Positions 17,837 through 26,558 of a stretch of DNA of 64,000 nucleotides are shown one piece after another. The DNA comes from an uncultured Collinsella sp. GTDB lineage: Bacteria > Actinomycetota > Coriobacteriia > Coriobacteriales > Coriobacteriaceae. Positions within the stretch are counted from its first letter, which is position 1; each line of letters begins with the position of its first letter. Location: the NCBI GenBank assembly GCA_900544205.1, contig UQUG01000004.1, positions 1-64,000 of the forward strand. Direction: 5' to 3'. The notes beneath the pieces are model-generated. The model searched no databases and was not told the DNA's origin. It saw only the letters and a program-made list of their open reading frames with translations. A program made the translations under genes and the position numbers.

Positions 17837-18763
17837 CTAGTGCTCCTCGCCGGCGCGGGCTAGGTCGTAGGGCGTGGTCTGGTAGACGTAGTAGTTGAGC
17901 CAGTTGGTGTAGAACAGCTGAGCCTGGCTGCGCCAGACGTTGCGCGGCTCGGCGGTGGGATCGTCGCCCGGGAAGTAATGCGCCGGCACCTGAGGGTTGA
18001 GCCCGCGCTTCACGTCGCGCTCGTACTCCAGGCGCAACGTGTCGGTATCGTACTCGGGATGGCCAAAGACAAAGAAGCGGCGGCTGTCGGTCGACTTGAC
18101 GATGTACAGGCCCACCTCGTCGGACACGGCCACGACCTCAAGCTGCGGCTCGGCCTCCACGTCCTCGCGGCGCACATCGGTGTTGCGCGAATGCACGGCA
18201 TAGAAGCGGTCGTCGAAGCCGCGGACCAGCGGGCTTTGCGGCTTCACCAGATAATGCTCGAACACGCCACTCGCCTTTGCCGGTAGATCGTACTTCTGGA
18301 TACCGTAATGATGGTACAGGCCGGCCTGTGCGCCCCAACAAATGTGCAGCGTAGAGTGCACGTGCGTGGTGGACCAATCCATGATCTGGCAGAGTTCGGG
18401 CCAGTAGTCGACCTCTTCGAACGGCATCTGCTCCACCGGCGCGCCCGTGATGATCAGGCCGTCGTAGTGGATGTCGCGGATGTCGTCGAACGTGCGGTAG
18501 AACGTCTCCAGGTGGCCGGCGCTTACGTGCGTGGCCTCGTGCGTCTTGGTGCGCAGCAGGTCCACCTCCACCTGCAGCGGCGTATTGGAGAGCTTGCGCA
18601 TGATTTGCGTCTCGGTGGCGATCTTGGTGGGCATGAGGTTGAGGATGAGCACGCGCAGCGGACGGATGTCCTGGTGCAACGCGCGGTACTCGGTCATGAC
18701 AAAGATGTTCTCGCTCTCGAGCTGCGCGGCGGCAGGGAGGGCGTCGGGGATGCGAATGGGCAT
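17837..18763 (-). CDS. metA: homoserine O-acyltransferase MetA, predicted acetyl-CoA type
   Basis: The 308-aa product activates homoserine at the first committed step of methionine synthesis. Catalytic residues fall at the family positions: Cys142 (HICWGAQAG), His235 and Glu237 (FGHPEYD). Residue 111 is Glu (TGAPVE), the residue that marks acetyl-CoA use in the Bacillus cereus enzyme, whereas succinyl-CoA enzymes such as that of E. coli have Gly. So homoserine O-acetyltransferase is the likely activity. The ATG at 18763 follows AAGGAG. No SAM riboswitch is recognisable upstream and no other met genes are adjacent. Confidence 0.95.
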   Translation of the reverse strand: MPIRIPDALPAAAQLESENIFVMTEYRALHQDIRPLRVLILNLMPTKIATETQIMRKLSNTPLQVEVDLLRTKTHEATHVSAGHLETFYRTFDDIRDIHYDGLIITGAPVEQMPFEEVDYWPELCQIMDWSTTHVHSTLHICWGAQAGLYHHYGIQKYDLPAKASGVFEHYLVKPQSPLVRGFDDRFYAVHSRNTDVRREDVEAEPQLEVVAVSDEVGLYIVKSTDSRRFFVFGHPEYDTDTLRLEYERDVKRGLNPQVPAHYFPGDDPTAEPRNVWRSQAQLFYTNWLNYYVYQTTPYDLARAGEEH

Positions 18764-18973
18764 GGATGCTCCTTACGAGTCAGTTGCAGCTATGGTACAA
18801 CGAGCGGCCCCATCCGCGCGAGCACATCGCCCAGCGATGCCGTCAGCGGCCCAAATCGCTCCAAAAGTAGAGATTAAGGCATGCCCAAAAATCTATGGCG
18901 CTTTAGCCTAGCAAAGTGGCAGCAGGACGCTACAATGGTTCGACGCGAAAAACTCGGCCGAAAGGATACATAT

Positions 18974-19951
18974 ATGTACCAAACGCGTAAGATCGGTGTG
19001 GTCGGCCAGGGCCACGTAGGAGCACATGTTGCCAACAGTCTGCTCATGCAGGGCATTGCCGATGAGCTGTACCTGTGCGATATCAACGAGGCCAAGGTGA
19101 CGTCCGAGGTCCAGGACCTGCGCGACTCCCTTTCGTTTGTCCCGTACAACACCAAGATCGTCAACTGCTACGACCACTACGAGGAGCTTGCCTGCTGCGA
19201 CGTCATCGTCAACGCCGCCGGCAAGGTCGCGCTGGCCGCCGGCAACCGCGACGGCGAGCTGTTCTTTACCACCGACGCCGCCCGCACCTTTGCCAAGCGC
19301 ATCGTCGACGCCGGCTTTGACGGCATCTTCGTGAGCATCTCCAACCCCTGCGACGTCGTGTGCACCGAGCTGTGGCACCTGACCGGCTACGATCCCAAGA
19401 AGATCATCGGCTCGGGCTGCGGCCTGGACTCCGCCCGCCTGCGCACCGAGATCTCCAAGAAGGTCGGCGTGAGCCCCAAGTCCATCGACGCCTACATGAT
19501 CGGCGAGCACGGCTTTAGCCAGTTGGCCGCCTTTAAGGCCGCAACCATCGCCGGCAAGAGCCTTAACGAGCTTCAGGCCGAGAACCCCGACAAGTACGCC
19601 TTTGACCACATGGAGGTCGAGGAGCTCGCGCGCAAGGGCGGCTACGTAACCTACCAGGGCAAACAGTGCACCGAGTACGCCGTCGCCAACTCCGCCGCGC
19701 GCGTTTGCGCCGCCGTGCTGCATAACGAGCACGCCGTGCTTTCCGCCTCCACGCTCATGACCGGCCAGTATGGCGAGGAGGGCATCTTCACCTCCCTGCC
19801 GTGCGCGATCGGTGCCGAGGGCGTCGAGGAGGTCTACACGCTGGACCTGTCCGAGCACGAGCTCGAGGGCTTCCACAAGAGCTGCCAGCACATCCGCGAC
19901 AACATCGCCCAGCTCGACTGGTGGGACGCCGAAGCCTACGACGCAAAGTAG
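18974..19951 (+). CDS. L-2-hydroxyacid dehydrogenase of the LDH/MDH family
   Basis: The 325-aa product has the NAD-binding GVVGQGHVGAHVA, Asp36 after the second strand (NAD preference), SNPCDV, LDSARLR with substrate Arg157, and catalytic His179 in GEHGFSQ. The mobile loop (AAGKVALAAGNRDGE) differs from the usual lactate dehydrogenase and malate dehydrogenase loops and resembles L-2-hydroxyisocaproate dehydrogenases, so a branched or larger 2-oxo acid could be the substrate. The ATG at 18974 is supported by AAAGGA 9 nt upstream. It is a single gene with a strong terminator. Confidence 0.88.
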   Translation: MYQTRKIGVVGQGHVGAHVANSLLMQGIADELYLCDINEAKVTSEVQDLRDSLSFVPYNTKIVNCYDHYEELACCDVIVNAAGKVALAAGNRDGELFFTTDAARTFAKRIVDAGFDGIFVSISNPCDVVCTELWHLTGYDPKKIIGSGCGLDSARLRTEISKKVGVSPKSIDAYMIGEHGFSQLAAFKAATIAGKSLNELQAENPDKYAFDHMEVEELARKGGYVTYQGKQCTEYAVANSAARVCAAVLHNEHAVLSASTLMTGQYGEEGIFTSLPCAIGAEGVEEVYTLDLSEHELEGFHKSCQHIRDNIAQLDWWDAEAYDAK

Positions 19952-19993
19952 GCCGCTGGCTACCGCAACCTTGCGAATCTATGCGCGATACTA

Positions 19994-20033
19994 AGCGGGC
20001 CGCGCCGGAAATCCCCGGCGCGGCCCGCTTTTT
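19994..20033 (+). terminator. terminator of the hydroxyacid dehydrogenase gene
   Basis: A perfect 15-bp G+C-rich stem (19994-20008 with 20015-20029), 6-nt loop and T run. It lies between two convergent genes. Confidence 0.93.
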
Positions 20034-20082
20034 GACTCATGTGGCCCGCTTGCGAATCGAAGGTTAATGCTTTTCCCGTTAC

Positions 20083-21051
20083 CTAGTACTGCTCGATGCC
20101 CATGTAGCGACGAACCTCGGGGCTGTGGTCAAACACCTTGCCGCGGGCGGCGCGCAGCTCGCAGCTCATGTTGTAGAAGAAGATCGGCTCCAAGTACGAA
20201 CGCACGCTGGCGGGCACGTCGCCCACGCCGTACTCGAGCGCGTCGAGCACCATGATCGTATCGGTGTGCGTGTTGAGGAACGCAAGAGCGCGCTCCTCCA
20301 TGGGGCGGCACTCGCCCGATCCGAGCTGCACAAAGTAGAACACGCCGGGCTCGGTGGCTTCGAACGGGCCATGGAAGTACTCGCCGGAGTGGATGTAGCA
20401 GCAGTGCTGCCACTGCATCTCCATGAGCGAGCAGATTGCCATGGCGTAGGTCTGGCTAAAGTTGGGGCCGGAGCCCAGGATGTAGAAGAACTTGTGCTGC
20501 TGGCAGAGCTCGGCAAAACGGGCACCTAGCTCGGCGTTGACCTTCTCGCGCGCGGCGGGCAGCAGCGCATCCATCTGCTTAAGGCCTTCGTACATGTCGG
20601 CGAGCGCTTCGTAGCCCTCCTGCTGGTCGAGCAGTTCGGCGGCGATCAGAGCGCCGATGCCCTGCGGCACCTCGGCCTGCAACACGCCCTCGCCCCACGG
20701 ATAGACCCAGGTGGTCCACTTGCCGTTGTCGATCTTTGAGCCCTCGCAGTCGGTAAGGGCAATGACCTCGGCGCCGGCAGCCAACGCCATCTCGCAGCCG
20801 TCGACGACCTCTTGCGTGTTACCGCTGTGGCTGCAGGCGATGACGAGTGACTTCTCGCCAAGACTCTTGGGAGTCATCAGGCAAAACTCGCGCGCCGTGT
20901 AGACCGTCGAGGTAAACGTGGTGGCCTCGCGCTTGAGCAGTTCGTTGGCCGGCATGAGGTCGATCATCGAACCACCGCAGGCGATCCAAAAGACGTTCTC
21001 GACCTTGCCCTTGCGCTCGATAATTTCCTGAATCAGATCATGTGCGTTCAT
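20083..21051 (-). CDS. SIS-domain sugar-phosphate deglycase, FrlB/GfrF-like (paralogue 1)
   Basis: The 322-aa product belongs to the tandem-SIS family that cleaves phosphorylated Amadori compounds such as fructoselysine-6-phosphate. The first SIS half has ACGGSMIDL and CSHSGNTQE. The second has LMEMQW and GEYFHGPFE, placing Glu211 and His227 sixteen residues apart, the same spacing I recall for catalytic Glu214/His230 of FraB. It ends in RRYMGIEQY. It is 144 bp downstream of a UTRA repressor gene on the same strand, with a duplicated 16-mer between them. Specificity among fructosamines cannot be told from sequence. Confidence 0.85.
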   Translation of the reverse strand: MNAHDLIQEIIERKGKVENVFWIACGGSMIDLMPANELLKREATTFTSTVYTAREFCLMTPKSLGEKSLVIACSHSGNTQEVVDGCEMALAAGAEVIALTDCEGSKIDNGKWTTWVYPWGEGVLQAEVPQGIGALIAAELLDQQEGYEALADMYEGLKQMDALLPAAREKVNAELGARFAELCQQHKFFYILGSGPNFSQTYAMAICSLMEMQWQHCCYIHSGEYFHGPFEATEPGVFYFVQLGSGECRPMEERALAFLNTHTDTIMVLDALEYGVGDVPASVRSYLEPIFFYNMSCELRAARGKVFDHSPEVRRYMGIEQY

Positions 21052-21108
21052 GCTGATGCCCCTCCTTGTGTGGCGGCTTTTGGCGACGGCTGCTCGTACC
21101 TGCTGTCG

Positions 21109-21186
21109 TTCTATGTTGTTCTATATATACCACGCATGCAGCCACGGTGGAAGCCATTGCGATAAATTTGTTCCATGTTGTTCTAT
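21109..21186 (-). promoter_or_regulatory. duplicated 16-mer, candidate operator of the adjacent GntR repressor
   Basis: TTCTATGTTGTTCTAT at 21109-21124 recurs with one change at 21171-21186. Each copy contains TTCTAT twice at a 10-bp period. They lie between the GntR gene and deglycase 1, in the likely promoter. Binding is inferred from position and repetition. Confidence 0.5.
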
Positions 21187-21195
21187 TCGTGAACG

Positions 21196-21951
21196 TTAGA
21201 TGTCGAACACGTAGCGCGAGCCCACGATCTTTTGACGACCGAGCAGCAGGGGCCGCTCGTCCTCATCGGTAAAGTATGCCTCCATATAGAAGAGCGGCTC
21301 GCCGACCGGCACCTCCAGCAGCGGGGCCGCCTGAGCATCGGCAAGCGCAATCTCCACGGTGCAGGGGTCGGACTTGAGCGGCGCGCGGCCCGAATGCTCG
21401 ACAACGAGCGCAAAGATTGAGTTATCGGTGAGGTCCTCATCGGCCAACGTCTGCAGGTAGGGATGGTCGGCAAGCACAAAGGCGTTGTTCTCGAGCATGA
21501 CGGGCACGCCATCTGCCGTGCGCACGCGCTCGACCACGATGAGCTCGCAGCCGGGCTCCACGCCAAAAAATGCCGCGTCCTCACGCGTCGCCGCAACCAC
21601 CGTGCGCGACACCAGGCGCGCTCCGGCCACCATGTCGTTGGCGGCACAACCCTCGGTGAAACTCTGGACGTCGCCCTTCTGGCGAATCTTGCGTTTGAGC
21701 TTGGGAGCGCACACAAAGGTGCCCCTCCCCTGCTGGCGGTTGAGGTAGCCCGCGCGCGACAGCTCCTCGATGGCACGGCGCACGGTGATGCGCCCCACGC
21801 CGTAAGACTTCGCGAGCTCCATCTCGGAAGGAATGCGCGAGCCGGCCGCGTACACGCCGCGTGCGATCTCGCCCTTTAGGTCGTCCATGACCTGCTGGTA
21901 TAGCGGCACGGCGGGCACGTCAGTACGGTCGGTCTTGTTATCGGTCGCCAT
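21196..21951 (-). CDS. GntR/HutC-family (UTRA) transcriptional repressor, paralogue 1
   Basis: The 251-aa product has an N-terminal winged helix (residues 15-85: PLYQQVMDDLKGEIARGVY, IPSEMELAKSYGVGRITVRR) and a C-terminal UTRA ligand domain, which usually senses a phosphorylated sugar. It starts 2 bp after the recQ stop codon and its GGAG site lies inside the end of recQ, so it is probably co-transcribed with recQ. The next gene downstream encodes a SIS deglycase, the likely target. It is a paralogue of the repressor at 24259-24978. Confidence 0.9.
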   Translation of the reverse strand: MATDNKTDRTDVPAVPLYQQVMDDLKGEIARGVYAAGSRIPSEMELAKSYGVGRITVRRAIEELSRAGYLNRQQGRGTFVCAPKLKRKIRQKGDVQSFTEGCAANDMVAGARLVSRTVVAATREDAAFFGVEPGCELIVVERVRTADGVPVMLENNAFVLADHPYLQTLADEDLTDNSIFALVVEHSGRAPLKSDPCTVEIALADAQAAPLLEVPVGEPLFYMEAYFTDEDERPLLLGRQKIVGSRYVFDI

Positions 21952-21953
21952 CG

Positions 21954-23936
21954 TTACGCTCCATCCCGTGCATGCTCGGATTCAAACTCTTCTATCGCCG
22001 CCATAAACTGCTCGCCAAAGGCGTCGGCCTTTTTCTCGCCGATGCCGTTGACCTGGATAAGCTCGTCGCGCGTCTGAGGACGTAGACGGCACAGGCCGCG
22101 CAGGGCCTTGTCAGAGAAGACCATGTACGGTGCCATCTCCAGCTCGGTCGAGATCTCCTTGCGGAGTGCCCGTAGGCGCTCAAACAGCTCGGCGTCGTCG
22201 CCCACGCGCGGTCGCTGATCCAGCTCGGCCTCCTCGCGCAGCAAATCCACCGCACGGCGGGCACGGGCCGAGGCCTTGCGCTTGGACGCGCGACGCTTAA
22301 CGGTAAAGGCGAACGTCTCGTCCTCGACCTCGCCGGCACGCGGGCCCAGACCCACGACCGGATACTGGCCCTGCGAGGTGGCCAGGTAGCCCCGCCCGCA
22401 CAGCTGGCCGATGATGTCCTTGATGCGCCCGACCGATTCGCTCGACAGCTCACCGTAGCCGCGATCCTCGTCCAGATGCATCTGGCGAATGCGCTCGGTG
22501 TTGCCGCCGTGAAGCACGTCGGCGATCAGCGACTTGCCAAAGCGCATGGGGCGCGTGGCCACATATTGCACGGCGGCGCGGGCCATGTCGGTGACGTCCT
22601 CGACCTCGAACTGTGTGAGGCAGTTGCTGCAGTTGCCGCAACCCTCGGCGTCATCCGTGGCGGTGGCGCCCGCACCAGCCGCGGCAGCATGCTCGGCCGC
22701 GGCCTCGTCGCCAAAGTAGCGCAGCATGTATTCGCGCAGACAGCCGGTGGTATTGCAGTAGCCCTCCATCTGGCTGAGCAGGCGATAGCGGTTCTGGAGC
22801 GCCCATGCGCGCTGCTCGTCGTCGAGCGCCTCGTCGGCAGCATCGCCGCGGTCGATCAAAAAGCGGCGCATGCGAAAATCGTTGCCGTTCCACAGCAAGT
22901 GGCAGCTGGCCGGGTCGCCGTCGCGGCCGGCGCGGCCTGCCTCCTGGTAGTAGGCCTCGATGCTCTCGGGCACGTTGTTGTGAATCACGTAGCGCACGTT
23001 GGGCTTGTCGATGCCCATGCCAAAGGCGTTGGTGGCGACCATCACCTGGATATCGTCGTCGATAAAGGCACGCTGGCTCTGGCGGCGGGCGTCGTTGCCC
23101 ATGCCGGCATGGTAGCGCCCCACACGAATGCCGCTGGGGCCCAGTGCCTCGGCAAGCTCCGCGGCCAGCGCATCGACCGTCTTGCGAGTCGAGCAATACA
23201 CGATGCCGCTCTCGCTCGAATGCGCGATCACATAGTCGCGCACCCACGCGGCCTTGGCCTTGTCGCCCATCTCCTCGCAGCCAAAGTAGAGGTTCTTGCG
23301 ATCGAAGCCCGTCACCACGGTCGCGGGGTTTTGCAGTCCGAGCATCTGCTGAATGTCCGCGCGCACGCGCTCAGTCGCCGTGGCGGTAAAGGCCGCCACG
23401 ATGGGGCGCTGCGGCAGGGAATCGATGAACTCGCGAATCTGCAGGTAGGCGGGGCGGAAATCCTGGCCCCATTGGCTCACGCAGTGGGCCTCGTCAATAG
23501 CCACGAGCGGCACGCCAATGCCGGCGGAACCCGCGGCCTCCTGGGCAAAGGCTAAAAAGCGCGGCTCGAGCAGGCGCTCGGGCGCCACGTACATAAGCTG
23601 GTAGCGGCCCTCGCGCGCCCGCTTGAGCACGGTGTTTTGCTGGGCCGGAGTAAGACTGGAGTTGAGATAGCTGGGTCGCGCACCCGCCGCGAGCAACGCG
23701 CGGGTCTGGTCCTCCATAAGCGACAGCAGCGGACTCACCACAAAGGTAATGCCGGGCAGCATGAGCGCGGGCACCTGGTAGCAAATGGACTTGCCGGCGC
23801 CCGTGGGCATAACACCCAGCGCATCGCGACCGGCAAGGATCGCATCGACCATGCGGTCCTGCCCCGGGCGAAACGAGGTGTAGCCAAAATAGGCGCCGAG
23901 CGTGTCAAGCGCCATCTGCTGCATGCTATCGGTCAT
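21954..23936 (-). CDS. recQ: ATP-dependent DNA helicase RecQ
   Basis: The 660-aa 3'-5' helicase acts in recombination and repair. Motifs: FRPGQ near the N-terminus (motif 0), Walker A MPTGAGKSICYQ, DEAH box IDEAHCVSQWGQDFRP, TNAFGMGIDKPNVR and QEAGRAGRDG. A zinc-binding region follows with the Cys set ending CGNCSNCL, then the RQC winged helix and a C-terminal HRDC domain (RGLCRLRPQTRDELIQVNGIGEKKADAFG). The ATG at 23936 follows AGGAAACC. The UTRA repressor gene follows after only 2 bp. Confidence 0.96.
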   Translation of the reverse strand: MTDSMQQMALDTLGAYFGYTSFRPGQDRMVDAILAGRDALGVMPTGAGKSICYQVPALMLPGITFVVSPLLSLMEDQTRALLAAGARPSYLNSSLTPAQQNTVLKRAREGRYQLMYVAPERLLEPRFLAFAQEAAGSAGIGVPLVAIDEAHCVSQWGQDFRPAYLQIREFIDSLPQRPIVAAFTATATERVRADIQQMLGLQNPATVVTGFDRKNLYFGCEEMGDKAKAAWVRDYVIAHSSESGIVYCSTRKTVDALAAELAEALGPSGIRVGRYHAGMGNDARRQSQRAFIDDDIQVMVATNAFGMGIDKPNVRYVIHNNVPESIEAYYQEAGRAGRDGDPASCHLLWNGNDFRMRRFLIDRGDAADEALDDEQRAWALQNRYRLLSQMEGYCNTTGCLREYMLRYFGDEAAAEHAAAAGAGATATDDAEGCGNCSNCLTQFEVEDVTDMARAAVQYVATRPMRFGKSLIADVLHGGNTERIRQMHLDEDRGYGELSSESVGRIKDIIGQLCGRGYLATSQGQYPVVGLGPRAGEVEDETFAFTVKRRASKRKASARARRAVDLLREEAELDQRPRVGDDAELFERLRALRKEISTELEMAPYMVFSDKALRGLCRLRPQTRDELIQVNGIGEKKADAFGEQFMAAIEEFESEHARDGA

Positions 23937-24117
23937 GGTTTCCTAACGTCCAAGTCATCTGCCGCCGATTATACGCCGCCACGCGGACCGGTGCCGCACG
24001 GCTGTCGGCCACGGGCAACGCAATCCAAAAGGAACGAGCGTGGGATTTTTGGACACTTTCCCAACGGCTAATCTCTTGACAAGCGCGCAAACGTCGCTGG
24101 TTGAGCATAAGTCAGCG

Positions 24118-24217
24118 AAAACGCCCCTAAGCGAGCAAGGTGACGTGAAAGAGGAGGGAAGCGTACTTTGGGTACGCGACCGACGATTGAACGTCAGATT
24201 GCCGCTTAGGGGCGTTT
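24118..24217. ncRNA. 100-nt highly structured intergenic element
   Basis: Nested stems are visible: 24119-24133 with 24203-24217 (15 bp perfect, CGCCCCTAAGCG type), a second stem inside (GCAAGGTGACGT against ACGTCAGATTGC), and a tip hairpin GCGTAC-GTACGC. A 19-nt piece of its right arm and flank (24209-24227) recurs exactly at 37207-37225. It has no coding frame. It may be a structured RNA or a mobile palindromic repeat; strand is unknown. It fills most of the 322-bp gap from 23937 to 24258. Confidence 0.45.
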
Positions 24218-24230
24218 GCAGCGTCGAGCC

Positions 24231-24258
24231 GTTACGCGGTTTGGTAAAACCGCGTAAC
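24231..24258 (-). terminator. hairpin directly after the GntR paralogue 2 stop
   Basis: A perfect 12-bp stem (24231-24242 with 24247-24258) with 4-nt loop abuts the stop codon. No clear T run follows, so it may stabilise the 3' end rather than terminate alone. Confidence 0.55.
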
Positions 24259-24978
24259 TTACATCACCATAACGTAGCGCGATCCCACGTAGTACTGCTT
24301 ACCCATCAAAACCGGCTCGTCATCGGGACCGGTAAAGCCGGCACGCAGGTTGAGCAGCGGATCGTGCGGAGCAATGCCCAGCTCGGCCGCCTGCTCGGCG
24401 TTAGCTCGAACGGCCTCGACCGTACGGTAGCCAACCGAGACAATCGGCGTTCCGCCAACACGCTCGACCTCGGCAAAAATCGACTTGTCCTCAAGATCGG
24501 CCGTCAACAGCTCACGGTAGGCGTCAAACGGCACAAAGATGTTCTCCTCAAAGATGGGCTCGCCGTCGGCCGTACGCACGCGCTTGATATGCAGCAGCAG
24601 CGCATCCTTCTGCAGGCCAAAGAACTCCATCTCGTTTTGGCGCGCCGGAACGATCTGGCGATCGATCACGTGCGCACCGGCCTTCATGCCGTTGCCGGCA
24701 CACAGCGCGGTAAACGTCTGCAGCGTCGAGGCGTGAAACTGGCGGTTGATGTGCGGCGTGGAGACAAAGGTGCCGCGGCCCTGCTGCTTAACCAGGTAAC
24801 CATCGGAGCACAGCTCCTCGACAGCGCGGCGCACCGTAATACGGCTCACCTCGTACTGCTCGGCTAGTTCAAGCTCGGACGGAATACGCTCCTTGGGTGC
24901 ATAAACACCTTTCTCGATCGCATCCTTGATTTCGTCATAAATCTGCTGGTAAAGCGGTGCATTTTTGGGCGCAGGCAT
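24259..24978 (-). CDS. GntR/HutC-family (UTRA) transcriptional repressor, paralogue 2
   Basis: The product is 239 aa with the winged helix at residues 8-75 (APLYQQIYDEIKDAIEKGVY, SELELAEQYEVSRITVRR) and a UTRA effector domain. Its own upstream region contains ACGTATATAACGT at 25016. The same ACGT-N5-ACGT pattern occurs in front of the PTS operon (31165) and, with one change, the EamA transporter (32437). This makes it the best candidate regulator of PTS-mediated uptake, with autoregulation. It is a close paralogue of the repressor at 21196. The ribosome site is weak (GAGTGAT). Confidence 0.9.
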   Translation of the reverse strand: MPAPKNAPLYQQIYDEIKDAIEKGVYAPKERIPSELELAEQYEVSRITVRRAVEELCSDGYLVKQQGRGTFVSTPHINRQFHASTLQTFTALCAGNGMKAGAHVIDRQIVPARQNEMEFFGLQKDALLLHIKRVRTADGEPIFEENIFVPFDAYRELLTADLEDKSIFAEVERVGGTPIVSVGYRTVEAVRANAEQAAELGIAPHDPLLNLRAGFTGPDDEPVLMGKQYYVGSRYVMVM

Positions 24979-25015
24979 ATCTGATCACTCTTATCAAAAT
25001 AGCTAAATTTCTAAT

Positions 25016-25028
25016 ACGTATATAACGT
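25016..25028. promoter_or_regulatory. ACGT-N5-ACGT site, candidate operator (GntR paralogue 2 promoter)
   Basis: ACGTATATAACGT lies 38 bp upstream of the repressor start. The same motif occurs at 31165-31177 (ACGTCTTATACGT) and 32437-32449 (ACGTTATAGTCGT). The shared spacing and promoter positions are seen; binding is inferred. Confidence 0.6.
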
Positions 25029-25070
25029 CTAGTTTCATGTTACCTCATATTGATAAAACGATACACCCTC

Positions 25071-25119
25071 CCTACCAAAAAGCGACAGCTTCATTTTGGT
25101 AGGTTTTATCTGGGCAAAC
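25071..25119. repeat. AACCTGCCAAAAT palindromic repeat, copy 2
   Basis: CCTACCAAAA and TTTTGGTAGG flank a different core, followed by TTTTATCTGGGCAAAC, the reverse complement of the flank of copy 1. It is inserted opposite in orientation to copy 1. Confidence 0.65.
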
Positions 25120-25196
25120 GAGAGCCCTCGAAAGCAACGGGGCTTTCGGGGGGCTCGTTCGGATGGGTTGCGCAGGACCGGCAAAATGCCAATACC

Positions 25197-26204
25197 CTAC
25201 TTGCCGTCATCCTGCTGCAGGCTGTCCTGTTCGCTGAGGCGCGCCTGCCTGCTGGCCATGCGTGCGGGCTTGTCGGGATCGGGAACGGCCGTGGGCATGG
25301 GCTCGTCGACATGACCGCCCCACCAGCCGCCCACAAAGTTGAGCGTGTGGAACACGTTGATCACGGCGCCGGGATCAACGTCGCACACCAACTTGATAAT
25401 GTCCTGGCTCTCGTAGGTCGAAACAACGGTGTTCAGCAGGTACATCTTTTCGCGGCTGTATCCGCCGACGACCTCGGCGCAGCTAATGCCGTGCTGAAAA
25501 TGGTTTACGTAGGCAGTCATGACCTCGTCTGCCTTGCGCGTCGTAATCTGCAGCGTCACGCGGTCGTAGCGACGATAGAAACTGTCGATGGTCTTGGTCG
25601 AAATAAACTGGAACACGATGGAGTACGCCGCGTTGTCCCAGCCAAACATAAAGCCAAAGATCGCCAGGATAAAGCAATTGAAACCAAAGATAACGCCCCA
25701 GATGGTCTTGCCCGTGTGGTTGGAGACCCACAGCGCGATAAAGTCGGTGCCACCGGTAGATGCGCCGGACTTTAGCGCGATGGCAGCGCCCAGACCCGAG
25801 ACCACGCCGCCAAAAATGATGAGCATAATCTTGTCGCCCAAAAATGGAGCGAAGTGAAAGACGTTGAGGAACAGCGACGAGAGCACGACCTGCATCATCG
25901 AGAAGATGACGAAGCGCTTGCTAATGCCGCTCCAGCATAGGAGCGCCACGGGAATGTTGAGCGCAAGCATGCCGAGCGAGATGTCGATGTGAACGCCGCC
26001 CAGCGAGGTAACGCGATCGAGCAGGACCGCGACGCCGGTGAGACCGCTCGGAAGCAGGTCGGCGGGCTGAATGAACGCCTGGATCAGGAATGTTTGGAGG
26101 ACGGCAGAAATTGTGACCGCCACGGCGGTAATGGCACGGCGGACGATGGTGAGGCGGCCGAGCACGAGCACGCGGTCCGTGAGCTGATCGATGGCGTTCG
26201 CCAC
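25197..26204 (-). CDS. YitT-family membrane protein (DUF2179)
   Basis: The 335-aa product has about six hydrophobic segments in the N-terminal 200 residues (including ITAVAVTISAVLQTFLIQAF and DKIMLIIFGGVVSGLGAAIA), the family signature KSGASTGGTDFIA, and a C-terminal DUF2179 domain (RVTLQITTRKADEVMTAYVN, GGYSREKMYLLNTVV). Members are widespread membrane proteins without a settled function. The start is GTG at 26204 with AAGGAG 5 nt upstream. It stands alone between repeat elements; a link to the neighbouring sugar genes is not shown. Confidence 0.92.
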   Translation of the reverse strand: MANAIDQLTDRVLVLGRLTIVRRAITAVAVTISAVLQTFLIQAFIQPADLLPSGLTGVAVLLDRVTSLGGVHIDISLGMLALNIPVALLCWSGISKRFVIFSMMQVVLSSLFLNVFHFAPFLGDKIMLIIFGGVVSGLGAAIALKSGASTGGTDFIALWVSNHTGKTIWGVIFGFNCFILAIFGFMFGWDNAAYSIVFQFISTKTIDSFYRRYDRVTLQITTRKADEVMTAYVNHFQHGISCAEVVGGYSREKMYLLNTVVSTYESQDIIKLVCDVDPGAVINVFHTLNFVGGWWGGHVDEPMPTAVPDPDKPARMASRQARLSEQDSLQQDDGK

Positions 26205-26342
26205 GGAAGCTCCTTTCGAAGGCAGATGTAGTTGTGGGGCATGCCCGCGATTGTAGCATGGAGCGTGCGGGGGTGCTTCAATTCACCCTCTCCCGACAAC
26301 CAAAGCGGGACCAGCAACCCCACGACCAAAGGCCCAAATTAC

Positions 26343-26461
26343 AAGTGAGTAGACTTTACGCGACCTGCAGAGCACACCCAAAACCGCCACCCCTGTGACC
26401 TGCGGTTTTACTAGAGCAGATGCGCTTTGTGCTCGTCCTGCACCAAAAAGTCTACTCACTT
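26343..26461. repeat. structured intergenic element with AAGTGAGTAGACTTT ends
   Basis: The ends AAGTGAGTAGACTTT (26343-26357) and its exact complement (26447-26461) form 15 bp. Inside, GAGCACA pairs with TGTGCTC and AAAACCGC with GCGGTTTT, all nested. It occupies the 354-bp gap between the YitT and HAD genes; no coding frame fits it. Confidence 0.6.
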
Positions 26462-26558
26462 AGTCCGAATCGAAGCCAAACGGATCAAAATCGAAACCAA
26501 ATTGAGCCAGTCCACCGCAAAAAACGTTTGAACCCGTGCTTCTCGCGGCGGATTGACA

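Noticed and set aside
18862..18900. Second copy of the GGCATGCC-loop hairpin at 15230
   Set aside because: Only a short stretch (GGCATGCCCAAAAATCTA) matches and no stem forms, so it is not listed as a repeat.
18764..18973. SAM riboswitch before metA
   Set aside because: I could not find the conserved core or a terminator/antiterminator pair; the region looks like an ordinary divergent promoter.
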